Assembly: GCA_024362935.1 (NCBI GenBank)
Contig: JANCRA010000001.1
Coordinates: 58,370,930-58,434,929 of the forward strand
Length of the DNA: 64,000 nucleotides
From: Setophaga petechia
Taxonomy: Eukaryota > Chordata > Aves > Passeriformes > Parulidae
Direction: 5' to 3'
A program made the translations under genes and the position numbers. Numbering within the stretch: the stretch's first letter is position 1; each line of letters begins with the position of its first letter. Below, one piece after another: positions 1 to 13,200 of the stretch. The notes beneath the pieces were generated by a model, which did not search any database, was not told the DNA's origin, and was given only the letters and a program-made list of their open reading frames with translations.

Positions 1-3000
1 TTCCGATTTCACTCACATCTCATTCCAGGCAGTTGTTTGACAGGTAGCTGGTGATGTTTCCCTTCTGGAAGAGGCTCACCCTCATAGCTACCACTGTGTT
101 TTTAGCATATCAATTCTACATCACACTGAGAACACCAGGAAAGCAAGGGGTTTGGGGCTTGAACTCTAGGCTGAGGGGAAAAAAGTCTGCATTTAACTTG
201 TTCTTTGATTGCCTGACAGCAGGACTCTGTTAGCCCACTCCTGTTGCTTCAGGCAGCCTGCTGACCTGTCTGCTCCTTTACTCCCATGTTTACCTGGCTG
301 TCAGGTCAGGTGGGACTGCTGCAACCTCACTTGACAAGTTCAGCACTAGCAATTACCTGTATTTCAAATCCTCACATGCTGCTTTGTATGAAATGGGAAC
401 AGAGAAGGCAGATTGCCTCAAGAAGCTTACATGTCATTTACAGTTCAAAATAAATGGCATCCATTTCTCATTTCTTCCAGAGGTCTGGCTGCTGAGTTTC
501 AGCAGGAGTTTTTGGGAACTGGCCTCCCTATGAAGTCTGCTTTCAGCTACCGGTGCTCAGCACAGAAACCCAGCCAGAGGGAAGACGGCTCAGGGTAGAC
601 CTAAACACAGACTCATACACAAACATACAAGAATGTGTGTATGCACGTACATAAAATGTATGAAAATCAAGTCTCTATAAAGTGCACCAGTTGGACATAC
701 TCATTAAATTTGATGCAGCCAGGTCAGAGCCTGGAGTCCCTTGCACAGAATGAACAGTTCCATATCTTTATTTTACTGAGAGGCCTTGTTTAAAACCCAT
801 CATCTGCAAATGGTAATTTTTCTCCACCTTTCATAAACACCAGCAAAAGCCCAGCCCTCTCTCCCCCTCTCTTTTTCTTATTCAGGATATCAGGCAGATA
901 AGAGTTATCAGAAAAGGTCATCCTCAATTTCTGTACAGAAATGATCTGTCTCCGGTATGTAATAAACATTTATCCATGCCTTTATTAGCTATATTGGATC
1001 TGACAGTTCTGTTAAACCATTTTCTTTCATTTTGCTAGGTCATGACGGTTAATGCTGCTAAAAAATCTCATCACTGCTTTTGATCACTGTATTGTCTTCC
1101 CAGCGTTAGCAGGATTTTGTAAAGGTAAGCACTGGCTGGAATGACCTATTAAAGTTACAGCCCGTTGAGCTCCTGGCTTTTTTCTCCCCACAATAAAAAG
1201 CGAAGGAGTGCAAAGCATAAATTCTGCTCTTGGGGTTATATTTAGTTGGGCAGCTGACATTTAGGAGAGCAGCCACTTCAAGCCCACTTTGCATTGGTTT
1301 CGCTCCATCTTTTTCACATCCTCGAGTGTCTGAAATGGTGCTGGAAGCCACAGCACGGTAAATGAGCACAATTAGTGGGACCAGGAGGTGATGTCCCCGT
1401 TAACCCCCACCAAGCCAGCAGCATGTTAGGCAGCTGCTCTGAAAACAGTAGCTCAGCATAAAGCCACAGGAAATACCAAAGAATATGAAGACCCTGCTGA
1501 GCCTTCCCAGAACTGGGATCTGCAAAGGCAGCAACAGGAATGCAGCTACCTCTCATGTACCTGGGCAAGGCACATCATCAATGCCAAGTCTGCCAGCCTC
1601 TGGAGGAAGTTCACTGTTGAGTTTAACCTGCTGTTCCATGTAGTGAGCAGCAGCCGCCTTAGCCTACTGTCCTGCCAAGCACATCAGTGAGAAACAACAG
1701 GTTCACAAGGTACAGGAATCCCTTGTGATGGCTGGCAAGAGAAACCTGTCCTCAGAAGGAGCCTGCACTGAATTATGAACAGCTTGCACACAGCTACAAA
1801 CCCCAAAACACCGCTCTGCTGTGGGTGGAACAGGGCAATATGGGGATACTGCAGCCACAGAGACTGCACTGGAGCTACCTTAAACATCTGTAGCTAAAAA
1901 CTGCCTTCTGCCTGCAGCCCTGTTTTCACACTGTAGCAAGGGCTTGAGATCAGTGGTACAAAAGAGCACATAATCTCTTCTTTCTGTAAGCAATATATGG
2001 CTTTTCAATTTCCTCAAGCAGCCCCTTATTCAGCTGCAACAGCCCATGCTGTTCTGTTCTCTTCTCCAGCTGTACCCAGCTGCAACTTCACCAACTTCCA
2101 AAGGAAAACAGGAATGGATGACTGCAGCAACTCACAAGAACAACAGTAAAATATTTTCCCGGTCTCCACGACAACAGGCATATCAAAGAGACAAATCTCT
2201 GTGACTGCTTCTCTCCACGCTCTCCATCTCCCTTTGTCCTGCCTGTCTGTGTTCCCCACTGTCCGTGTGATAGGTACCTGAGGCAGCAGAAGACCTCCTA
2301 CCTTCCTGATAAAAATTACTGCCAAACTTGCACACACAGGGGCTGGTGTCCCTGCTGCCAGAAACCTGGTCAGCCCTGGGGAAATGCAGGATTTCCCATC
2401 CCTGGTTTTCCTCTTGCCAAAAATACAACTTTCAACAAAGGAAGATCAACAGCGTTAACCCTGCCACTGCAGCTGGCTCAACCCAAACCTTGCTGCCGGT
2501 CCCCAGGTTCCAAGGGAGAGGCCTCTCTTGCTCCTGGGTGGCCACCCAATGTCACAGCTCTCTGTGATAATTCATGACCAGGCACAGCCAGCAGCAAGGG
2601 CTCAGCAGCGGGGACTGGTCAGACTCCATTGTCCCTCTCTCCAGCCCAAGCTGGAAGGCCAGACAATAGACACACAGCCCCAGAGATGCACTCTGACCCC
2701 GATGCCTCAGACCACCAGGCTGCTAAACAAGGGGCAGGACCCCTGTGGTCATGGGAATCTCCAGCCTGCATTTAAAATTCACACTGTTTGTTGGTGAGCT
2801 TGGTCAAAGCTGGCTCTAACACTTCCAGGTGTACACCTCTATGCAAGATGTTCTCACTCTGGATACAGACATGTGAGCACAAAGAGAGGAAGACAGAACG
2901 CCTCAGAGCAGATTTTGCATAAGCAGCCACTGCTTGTGATTTTTCATGTATTGTTTTAGTTTAGCTGGTAAACCAAAACTTGCTACTGAGCCTCTTCATA

Positions 3001-4926
3001 CTACAAGCAGGCAAATCTGTGCCTTGGTGAAGACAGCAGCTTAGGCCCAGGACTCTGTTTCCTGTGTTCTGCTTAAACACAGTAAAGTGCTTTCTGTTGG
3101 CTGGGAGCAACTCACATGCTCTAGAGAATTCATGCTCAGCAGCCAACTTTGACCAGCTCACCTTGTACAGCTCCTCCTCTGAACATCCCAACAGGACTCA
3201 GAGAGGGTTATGTAACAACTGGTTTGGAAGGGCCAGTCTTCCAGGAAGATGGCAGTCCTGACTTCTCTATGACCAAGCAGATTTGTGCAAAGAAATGAGA
3301 ACACCTCGTAGACCAATTTGCCAAGTTATTTGTCTTTACAATGAGACAGGTAACGTACCCTGCTATATGCTGATGGATTGGAGAACAAACACAGTGCTAG
3401 AAAGTAAAATCTATACCTGGATAATGCAGCTGGTAGTTAATGACTACAGTACGTGATATTCATATCCACCAAGTCAACATTGAGCTGATCTGCCTTCCCT
3501 GGCTTCTGCTAAGCAGGTTGGCAAAGAAGGACAGCGGTTAATCTACCAACAAATGCAACACAACCTCGAACTAAATTACAATCAAAAGCTAGGAGCCTGC
3601 TTTATATTAGTAGTTAAATAATTTATTTCCAGGACAAAAAAATAAAAACACAACCCCCAATCCTACCCTGAAGTCATTACCAGCATGATCTTGTATTTGA
3701 AGTCTTGCAAATGCTCAAGGAATGGTGCCTGTGATTTGGCCAAAGCAAACTGGGCACTCAGCAGCTCTACACAGGCCAGAGGAAATGCAGATCCCAGTAT
3801 GAGAAGATTAAATTATTATGGCTTTTGCAACAGGGTGCACAACTGTGAGTGGCCCCTTTCCTCTGCTGACCAGGCTGTGCTCCTCCCTGCCGTGAGAACT
3901 CACTGTCATACCTAATACTGACAGGCTTTGATAATAATAACATTGTCAAGATAATAGCAGGGAAGTTTCAGTAGAAACTCCATTTTCAAGAGCCGCTGTG
4001 CACAGCCCCAGTTGCTTTTTCTAAGAAGATGCCTTCAAAAAGCAAAATTCAGCCTAGCTTCTGAGGAAAAAAAATATCTACTCCCCAGAAATAAAAAAAA
4101 GGGAAAGGAAGATGTTGGACAGGAGAGGGATGAAGACATTATTACATGAGTTTAAATTTCTCAAAGTTCTCAGAGGCATTTTGGTCACTGCAGGAAAATA
4201 ACACTGCAAACATAGACGCAGGCCTTTAATCAGAGAATAATTACCTTTGTGAGGTTTACTGATTGCTCTGATTGAACTGGAAGAGTTTGGGAGCTTTTCT
4301 CCATCACCCACCTTCTTGCATGACATAACCATTCCACAGCTCAAACGAGGTGGGACATAATGTGATTTTTGGCAAGAAAGGTACTATTGCTGAAGTCTGA
4401 AAACTCTGTATTTCTTAGGGTTTTGGCAAACTTACTCCTTTGTCTGCACAAATAAAGGCTTAACAAATGAAAGGTGAATGGAAAAAGTCTGCTCCCTCCA
4501 CTCTTTGTCCTTTCTCCCTGCTTCAGACTGTGTCATCCCGAGTCACCCAGGCTGAGGGCTTCAGAACTCTTGTGAAAAGCCCAGCAAGGTGAATGCCATG
4601 CACTGAGCCCTCAGGGCACTGAAGTTCACCCTCTCCAGCACTGCAGGCACCTCAGCAGCCCACAGACACTGGAGGGCTGAGCTATGGCACTCAGGCAGTC
4701 TTCACCTGCCTTTTCTCTCCTTTTGCTCACCTTGGCCTCGTTCTATACTTTAAATAGTTTTCTTTTGAAAGTCATCTGAATTCAAGTAGTTTCTCCAGTG
4801 CTTTACACATCTCTCCAAATACATTGAGACATAAAAACCAGATATTTGCTTCTAGATTCAGGAACTTTTGGTCAACAGACTGCACTGAGCTGTGCTGGTC
4901 TGTAACCTCAGTCCCAAAGCCCTTTT

Positions 4927-4929
<3 letters not shown>
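1..4929. other. Intergenic, no gene seen
   Basis: Open frames here are short (the longest is about 100 codons), overlap on both strands and resemble no family I know. A short AT-rich block near 950-1140 with retained CpGs (a GACGG and a GCGTTAGC context) may be weakly constrained. No RNA gene, CR1 LINE or LTR was recognised. Confidence 0.6.

Positions 4930-4964
<35 letters not shown>
4930..4964. repeat. (GA)n microsatellite
   Basis: An uninterrupted run of about 17 GA units on +. It creates a spurious Ser-Leu repeat frame on the - strand. Confidence 0.95.
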
Positions 4965-4969
<5 letters not shown>

Positions 4970-6529
4970 TCAGAGTTAAAACCACCACAAGCAAAGCCAA
5001 CCTTCACTCTCTCTTGTTGACACCTCTGAAATTCTAACAGATCTCCATATAGTCTTTTAGCATAATTCAACTCACAGAGTTCAAGTATTGGGGAATCCCA
5101 CAATATTTTACATCATTTGTCCTGAGCAAGGTTTATATGTTTCTGGGCCCTTGCAGGAGTCAGAAGCAGGTAGTGGAGGCACAGAAACCTACCTGTGCTT
5201 CCCATAAAATGAGGATGTGTCTCTTCACTGGCTGGTGTCCTGTAGAGTTATTTATACAGCAAGAGTGACATGAGCATAAATTACCAAGCGGTGAAATGAG
5301 TTCCCTGACTCTCATTTGCAGTGCATTGCTGTGTGAGCAGGGACCAGCACAGAAGGTGCAGCACAGAACATAACCCCACAGGACTGAGCTGGAGCCTTAG
5401 GCCAGAAGCACTGGACAGAGCATTTCTTGAAAGTGGGAGGCTACTGAGGGAATAACAATCTCTAAAAGAAATCAACAACAAGGAGCAGAGATGGTAGCTA
5501 ACTGTATAGGCCTAGGAGACATAAATACCAAAATAAGAATGGCAAGTCCTTCCCTTGCTTCTGGAAGTACTGCTTTCTTTGGAGGGGTTTGGAAAGCAGA
5601 TCACAGTGCTAATAATCCATCATTTCCTCCCATGGACCAATCCAGATAATGGTGTCCCACAAGCACCTCCCTATCAGGAGACTAAAACACAACAAAGCAT
5701 TTCTTAAATGCTTTCAAGTACACCCTATAATTCTAGCAGGGTAAAGACAGAAATATACATATATTGCAAACAAAATATGTCCCAGCAGCACAGCCTCACT
5801 GCCCCAAAAGCACCAACCCTGGGCAATGGGTTACCTGCACACCCAGCTCTTCCTGCCTTTGGCTCTCCTGTGCCTTGGACAGCCAGTCTCCCATAGGAGG
5901 CTGAGGAAGGGGCTGCCTCAACCCCCGGTACTGGGAGTAGCACTCCCAGCTCCAGTCAAGAGAGTGGAAAGAGCCTAAAAACCCTGACAACTTTATTTCC
6001 TTCCCTCTCTCACCAGGCTCTGCTCTGTGTTTTAGTTGTGAATTCCTGCTGTGTCACTCACCTTTCAGGACTAACAAGTGGACATCATGATGCCTTGCAG
6101 AAGGAAAGGTATCAGCAGAACATAAGGAAGAAATTCAAGAGATAGAAAGGAAGGAATAAACTCCAATGTTTTAGTCCAAAACATAGGAGTCCTTATACAG
6201 CACATAGGTTTTGAGGGGTTTCCTGTTTTTTTTCTGCATCTTGGACAAGCAAGGAGCAGTCATTTCGCTGGGAGCTGGTGAGTGTGGAAGGGCAACTTCA
6301 GGATTCCTGCCCACAGCCCGAGTGGATCCCCAAGCTGGCTGCTCTCTCCTTTGGGAGGGGCACTGTGGGACAGGCAGGAGAGGGGGAAGGAGGGAGGCTT
6401 TTCTTTACACTTGTGCTGTGCTGAATGTGGACCATCTGTGCCCCCAGCTGGAGTGCTGGAGATGGTCTGGCACTTGAACCACACCATATTTACAGATCTA
6501 AACACAAATGGCTACTGCCTGATTGTTTC
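4965..6529. other. Intergenic, nothing supported
   Basis: Unique-looking sequence with short overlapping frames on both strands. I see no coding, RNA or mobile-element signature. Confidence 0.6.
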
Positions 6530-6960
6530 ATGATTCATTAGTCAGACAAGCTCTCCTCTCCCGCCAGCACAGCTGTTACAGAGTAAACCTTTGTCACTTA
6601 ATAGGCCTGATTATTACTTTCCATCAAAGGTATTGATCTGTGTCATCTCTACTTAAGGGAAAAGGGGAGAAGCGAAGAGGGGACCAAAATGTGTCGAGAA
6701 AACAAGAAAGGGGGGAAAAAAAATTCAAAAAGAATGACATTTGTGTGGTGAGCAGGGGCAGCGGTCAATGCGTTCCATCTCTCCTGGCTGTGCTGTATCC
6801 CTGTATTCATTTGCCACGGTACCGAGGTTACTGGTGGAGATGAAACGTCTCACATGATGTGGCGCTCCTTGCGCCACACCAGACTGCTGCAGTCACACAA
6901 TATGGCCATGCATATAATTGCTCGGCCAAAGACACAACATGAATTAACAAACAGTATTTT
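6530..6960. promoter_or_regulatory. Candidate conserved non-coding element (6.5-7.0 kb)
   Basis: The block contains ATTAGTCAGAC, a TCF/LEF-type ATCAAAG (6623-6629), several isolated CpGs, and an 8-bp perfect inverted repeat TGTGGCGC/GCGCCACA (6858-6878), then an AT-rich stretch with ATGCATATAATTGC. The texture is that of a developmental enhancer. Conservation cannot be tested here. Confidence 0.35.
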
Positions 6961-9829
6961 TAAAAAAATAGAAATCAATTAAGACAAGCAGCAGAAGGTA
7001 AAAATACAGGTTCATCTCCAAATGGCACTGCAGAGATTGATGGCGAGACTTGGGTGAGCAGCCCCAGGGCTGAGGCCTCAGCCATCCTGGTTGGTGCTGC
7101 TCCCCAGATTTACACCCGTGAAGAAGCTGTTCCTTTTTGTTCAGCACACAGGCTCGGGTGGCTGTTACATCATTGCCATGCAGTGTTTTACCACAGCTTG
7201 AGAGCTCCTCATTGCTCCGCAGCCACCTGCCAAGCTGCCATTGCAGCAATCCAGGGTTATTGTGGATTCACTCACTCCACTGGCAGGAGGAGGTTTGCAT
7301 CAGCCAGACTGAGAGTTTCATGGGCCCTCTGACTCCCAGCACTGTTACCAGTAGCATTTTTGCTTCCTGCTGCACCCAGCATGCCAGCAACCAGGGAGGC
7401 AGTTCAGAACCACAGATGTGGCAGTAGGGAGTGAGCAAGTTCTCCAGCAAAGAGTTTCACTTTCCATTTTCCTTGCACTTAAGGGATCACCTGTCCTGAA
7501 GCCAATTCCCAAAGCCCTCAGACAGTCCTCTTTTCAGACCAGGTGAATGTCTGGGAGGTATGGGACAGAAAATGAGAATGGTGAAGACTGCTTGGCTTGC
7601 ACCCACAGCAGCACAACAGTGTCACAACTGGGATCACAGGGGAATAAAACAAATAAATGTGTCTTCAGAGCCAAACATGACATACAAAACCAGTGCAGAT
7701 GTTCTGAGTGCTGTGTCCAGTTCTCTCTCCCAATTCAGGAACAGTTTCGGAGCAAGCCCAAAATTACCACTGCTCAGCTATCCCAGAACATTTTCTTTCT
7801 GGGTGAAACCCACTCCCTTTGTTCCAAATCTCAATACCTGTAGGACAGGGCAAGGAATCATCTTGTAAATCCTTTTGGAACAGAGAATTCCAAGATCCAC
7901 ACACATTTCTAACAGTACAGTAAGGCCTTTTCCTCCCTCAGTACCTCTCAGGAACAGTCCAGAAGTACAAGGAGTTTGTCCTCAATCCTGAACTGTGTTT
8001 TCCAAGCAAAGAGGTCAGCAGGACATCACACAGGGAAGACCAGTCACTAAAGGCAAAGCACTGGTGAAAGAATGAAGGGGAAGGAGTGGGAATGCCCATC
8101 ACTGCTGTGGAGATCTGCTCAGAGCACATGGCTTCCCCTGAGGTCAGCCTGCCTTGGGGCCACCAAGGCCTTCCAGCTGAGGGTTGGAGAGGGCACTGAC
8201 AGACACTGTCCCAGCAGTGGAGAGAAGGATACAGGTATGTGTGTGGCTCTGACATGGAACATTCTCTTCCCATCCACCCAAAGCTCCAAAACAGACTAAA
8301 ACACACATGACTAACTCGGTGCCCCTCAGGAAACCTGCCATCTCCACCCCAGCATTCCCCTCAGCCTGGCCAGGACCCATCATACCGCCTGACTCCTGCA
8401 TTTTAGTCACATGGAAAGAGAACTCAGAAGGCTGCAGCACGTGACACCAAGCGAGAGTTGTGGCACACACAATCCCTGGAAAGAGTAGCTTGGCAATCCT
8501 GCTTGAGCGGTGCTCCCCGCCAAGGGCCCGTGCTGTGAAGGTGCCAGGAAATCAGCCGTGCAGGCAGCAGGCACAGCAGCAGCACGGACACGGAGAGCAG
8601 AAGGGAGCCGTCAGACCCCGGAGACACGCTTGTTCTCTGCTCCTCCCGCGCTACAACAGGAGCAGGGGGCTGGGCGAGTGAGGAGGTAGCGAGATCCTGG
8701 AAATGTTAGCTTAACCCATTTGTCTTTCCAATGCATCAAAAAAAAAAATTCTTAGCCAGTGCTTCAAGAGAGACCCAAACCAACAAACTGAGATGGTGCC
8801 TTAGAGCTCAGGTTATGAATAAAAACCTTCCCACTTAAGAGCTGCCTTGCCATGGCAAAGGTGCCCTTTTGTCTCTGAGGCATTCAGAAGGAGGCTGAGT
8901 AAAACCATCAGGAACAGGCTGTTGGGAACAATTCTGCAGCAAACAGGTCCTCGTTGTTGTCAACATTTCACTTCCTTCCCTTGGAGACCTTCTTAGGTTC
9001 TGGTAGTTGGTGACAAGACTAGAGCAAGGAACCAGCAAAGGAGATGAAAGACATGAAAAACCCAAAACCAAACAACCAAAAAAACCCTCAGCCAACCAAA
9101 CCTCCAATTAAGTAGCTCTTAAAGCCTTAGCTTCCAAAATCAGACCTTTCCAGGGATCTTGCTGAGAGCAGGGGTTTATTACTGATTTTTCTTCCTGTCC
9201 TCAGGAGCAATCATACATGAGCCCCACATCACACCCGCTGTCCGTGCAGCCCAGGAAGACCCTGCAGAGACCCTGCAGCACTACCAGCAGCATCTCCTCA
9301 CCTTCACTGCAAAACTCAGACAGCAACTTCTTCCTGGAATACATCACAGACTACACCCCAACACCTAGCATTATGGATCCTTCATAAGTCAACAGGCACT
9401 ACTGGCTGGGGTAGATTTCCCACCAATTTCCAACACTGATGTTCTTCCTTCCCTGATGTTCAAACAACTCCCTTGGACATCCTTGGCAGACACCAGGGGC
9501 CTGAGGCCTGGTGACATGACCTACCTGCCATAAGCATGGCTCTGACTTCTCTGCAAAAGGCAGCAGCAACAGCTGGCCAAGTCCTTTCCCAGATTTTCCA
9601 TATAAATATCTATGTTGCTGCTGGTATCAATTGCAGCAGGGCTTTGTCAGGTTCCCTCTGTGAGCCTGGTGAAGTACTGCCCCTCACAACTGAATTGTGT
9701 CATCAGCCCAGGACACCTTCCCTGGGAGGGGAGGGAGGAAAGGGAAAAAGAAAAAAGGGAAAGCTTCAGGTCAAACGATTGATTACAGCTCTGAGTTACA
9801 GGGGGCTATTGATTTTTCATTAAACACCA
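6961..9829. other. Intergenic with a small CpG-rich patch
   Basis: No gene is supported. CpGs cluster at about 8,490-8,700, with roughly a dozen in 220 bp by hand count. Frames of around 100-120 codons (for example - strand 7938-8306) lack recognisable domains and overlap others on both strands. Confidence 0.55.
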
Positions 9830-10230
9830 TGTACTGCTGTAAAGCAGAAAAAAAGTAATTCATTGATCCGAGCTGTGGGCCATGTTCACTTATTGGCTTC
9901 CTGCCACTTCCCATTATTCCCAGTTCTAAATGTATACTGAGGTCAGTTCATTCTCATCATTCCCTCCTGTCACCAGAAATGTCTCTCAGTAACTATTAGT
10001 TTAATCACCTCTTTCTTACAATGATAATGAGTGATAATATCCAGCATTATGGCAGATTCACGAATATTATTTGATGTATTCTTGTATTGCATTCCACAAT
10101 GCTCCAGTTAAGGGTCTGTCAATGTCTCCATTACAAAGCCCCCAGGCCTTGAACTTTATAAATCACTCCTCAAAATTTGCTGCTGGCAGAATTAAAAAGC
10201 AGAGGATGTCTCAGTAGTTCTGGAGAGAAT
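9830..10230. promoter_or_regulatory. Candidate conserved non-coding element (9.8-10.2 kb)
   Basis: An AT-rich block with repeated homeodomain-like cores (TTCATTGATCC, ATAATGAGTGATAAT, AGTTTAATCACC) and CTGTCAATGTCTCCATT. It differs in texture from the flanking DNA. This is an inference from motif density only. Confidence 0.35.
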
Positions 10231-13200
10231 ATTGCTGAAACCACACTCTGCAAAGTCTTTCTGGCCACAGTTTAGCTGCAGTCAATGAGAGCTGGAAAGG
10301 GGAGGAAAAAAGGGAGAGAAAGAAGAGGAACTTGGCCAGCTCAAGCTGCTTTTTCCAGTGAATTAAAATGCCATCATTTCACAAACAGGATGATCTCGCT
10401 GTTCTGTTGGACGACGACTCAGGGCCAGGCACGCTCCTCCTACAGCTGACACACAGGCAGCACTGCCACCCTGCCTGGCTGAGAGTGACACTGGAAATCC
10501 AAGGACGGCTGCTCTGAAGCTTTTGCCTTGTGCAGGATAACCTGCACTTTCAAAGTGCTAATAGTGTAGGGCCAAGGGCTGAAAGCCTCAGAGTTTAGGA
10601 GCACCTGCTCAGGTAAAACCTCGGCCTGGGAACCATGGCAGGTACAGCTTCCATAACCAGTTTGTACCTGACTCCAGCCCAGAGATTTAGGGGGAAACTC
10701 GGTCAAATTTGGGATTCACACCCACACCTACTTGAAACCTTGCTGTTTACAGTGATAAGCATTCCACAGAGATGTCAGTGGAACTGGATGCCCTAAAAGA
10801 AACAGCAGGCTCTGAAGTGTTAATTTCAAAACTTTGTGCTGATGAAGATTTGCTGAGGTGAACAGTCATCAAGCAAGGGGAGGAAAAGTAGATATGGCAG
10901 GATCCAACTGTACTATGATGAGAGAAGAGAAATGCGCAAATAGAAACTGCCTCCCAGCTGCCTCCAGCAGCACACAACCAGGGCTGAAATAATATAACTG
11001 TGAGCAAAAATACTATAGTTACACAAATAGCCAGATAATACTTTTCTAATATTTAAAAAAATTAAATATTTTCTTTGTCACTGAGACAAAAAAAAAAATT
11101 CAAAGAGAACAAGAAGCACAAAGGACTACCAAGTGATCATGCATTTCAGGCTACTGTATAACTTCTTACATTTTTTGATTTTGTTTTAGTTTTCCAGAAT
11201 TGAAAGACTTATTACAGGAGAAAACAGGGAAACAAACCAGATGAGCACCCAACCATAACGTAGCATTACACTAATTCAGTAGAATTACTTTTAGGCGGAA
11301 GCTACTCCAGCACCCACACACTGCTGATTGTGCCAGTAATGACTTTTCTCTGCCACCATTTAGGGATGCTCCAACGAGTCCAGTCTCAAACCAGCTCTTA
11401 CCAGGATGGAAGAGCTCACAGACCACTCAACCCCTGCACAAGAGGTTGTTACTACAACCAAACCTGCACCTGTTGTTACAGGCCAGGTTTGGCCTCTGCT
11501 GCTAAAACTTCAACTGTGTGCTTTTGTCACTTAACCTGGAGGTGCCAGCGCCACCCTTCCCATCAGGGTCCCGTCCCCGCCGTGGCCATCACCAGCTGGC
11601 ACAGACAAAACAGCCACAGTGACAAGGGACATCCACAAGTGCCACCCGGCTCAGGAAGCAGCTCTCAGGGACAAACTCCAAGGGGCAGCCAGAGCAGCAC
11701 TGAGTGTCCTCTTGCCCCCTCCAGGAGGAAGGGAACCCTGGGATGAACATTTCTGTGAGACACCTGAGGGAGTTCTCTGTTTCAGTGGGGGTCTCTGGGC
11801 CCCCCAGCCCTGCTGGAAAGCGAGTCCCAGCTCCAGGCATGAGAGCAATCACTCATTTGCTTACCCACATTTTCTCACATGAAGTGGCTTCTCCAATGTG
11901 TTCCGATACACTGCCTCCCCCTGAAGCCAACCTCCTGCCCAAGCTCTTCACAGTTTGTGGTGAAGTAGAGTATGAAGCTGGCTAATTCCTGCTTCTGAGT
12001 TCAGAGCCTGTTCGTGAGAGGATGAGCGGGACTCAGAAGGGCCATCTGGACAGAAAAGGAACAGCGAATTCTTACCAGGAACTTGCTTTTGTGCAATAGG
12101 GCTCTAAAGAGGGAAAGGGAAGGGTCCTAAGCACAAGGCAGAGGTGGTGCCCACTGTAAATGAATTCTACTGAAGAAAGAGCTAATGGATGAGTTACAGG
12201 GTGTGGGAATAAGGTAGGGGATGATGGCAGGGACAGCAGTGATCAGCCTGAAGGCATCAGGTGCAGCCCAGAGGGAACTCTCCATTCTCAGAGGATGCTG
12301 CAGGGATAAATAATACTTTTCTTATCAGGCACATGAACAAAAGAGCAGCATGTCCATGTCAGGTAGTTATATGGCTCCTATTATCAATAAGCACTTGGCA
12401 ATCTTTGCTGTATTTATCCTCACAACACCCTGATGAGGGAGGGAAAAACAGTCTTTGCAGATGGAACAGGTTTGCCTGCATAGATCTTGAATGTGACAGG
12501 GCAAAGTATCTGTGAAGCAAAAAAGGGCAGGACCCAGACTGTTTGAGACACTTCAACCTCAGGATATCACTTGGGAGTCAATGTGCAAACACATCCGAGG
12601 ATTTTACCTACCTCAAGCTCACACCAGGAGCCTGCAGCAGGGCAGACTTACCTCCCATGTTCTTTGGGAAATGTTACTCTCAGTGCTGCTAAGACTAATG
12701 CACCCGCCACAGACAGGAGCAGCCTGCACCTGCAGGGCATTCCTGCAGCCTCCCAAGAAGTCAGAGACAGCTCAGAGCTGTTATTCTGGCTGCCCGAGCA
12801 CTCCTCATCTTCCAGAAAGCCCTATGCCTATGGAAGCCAGGCCATTTAAAATGGATTGGTTGATGCTATTACCTATCACCCTAGGAATGAAACTCTTACT
12901 GGCAAGACCTGTTTATTCCTCTAATATCCCCACCTTGTGCCAAATAAACGGCGTTGATGTCACATCATTTGCAGAGGACAGAAAACCTCTGCTGAGCTGC
13001 AACCAACAGCCCTCTCTTGTGCCAGGACATAGCACACATCCCGGGGTAATAAAGGCTTCATTTCATGCTTCAGCTCACTTGGGCTGAGGCTGGGATTCAG
13101 CAACCTATCCAAGCACAGCTCTGACTCCACAACAGCTCCTGCCTAGTCTTGCTATGAATGCTCTCAGATTTTATTAATATTTTTAACTCTAACACTGTTA

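Noticed and set aside
12512..13087. 191-codon frame, the longest outside BMP2K
   Set aside because: It starts with GTG, overlaps another frame and has no domain, signal peptide or splice context. It looks like chance in about 50% GC DNA.
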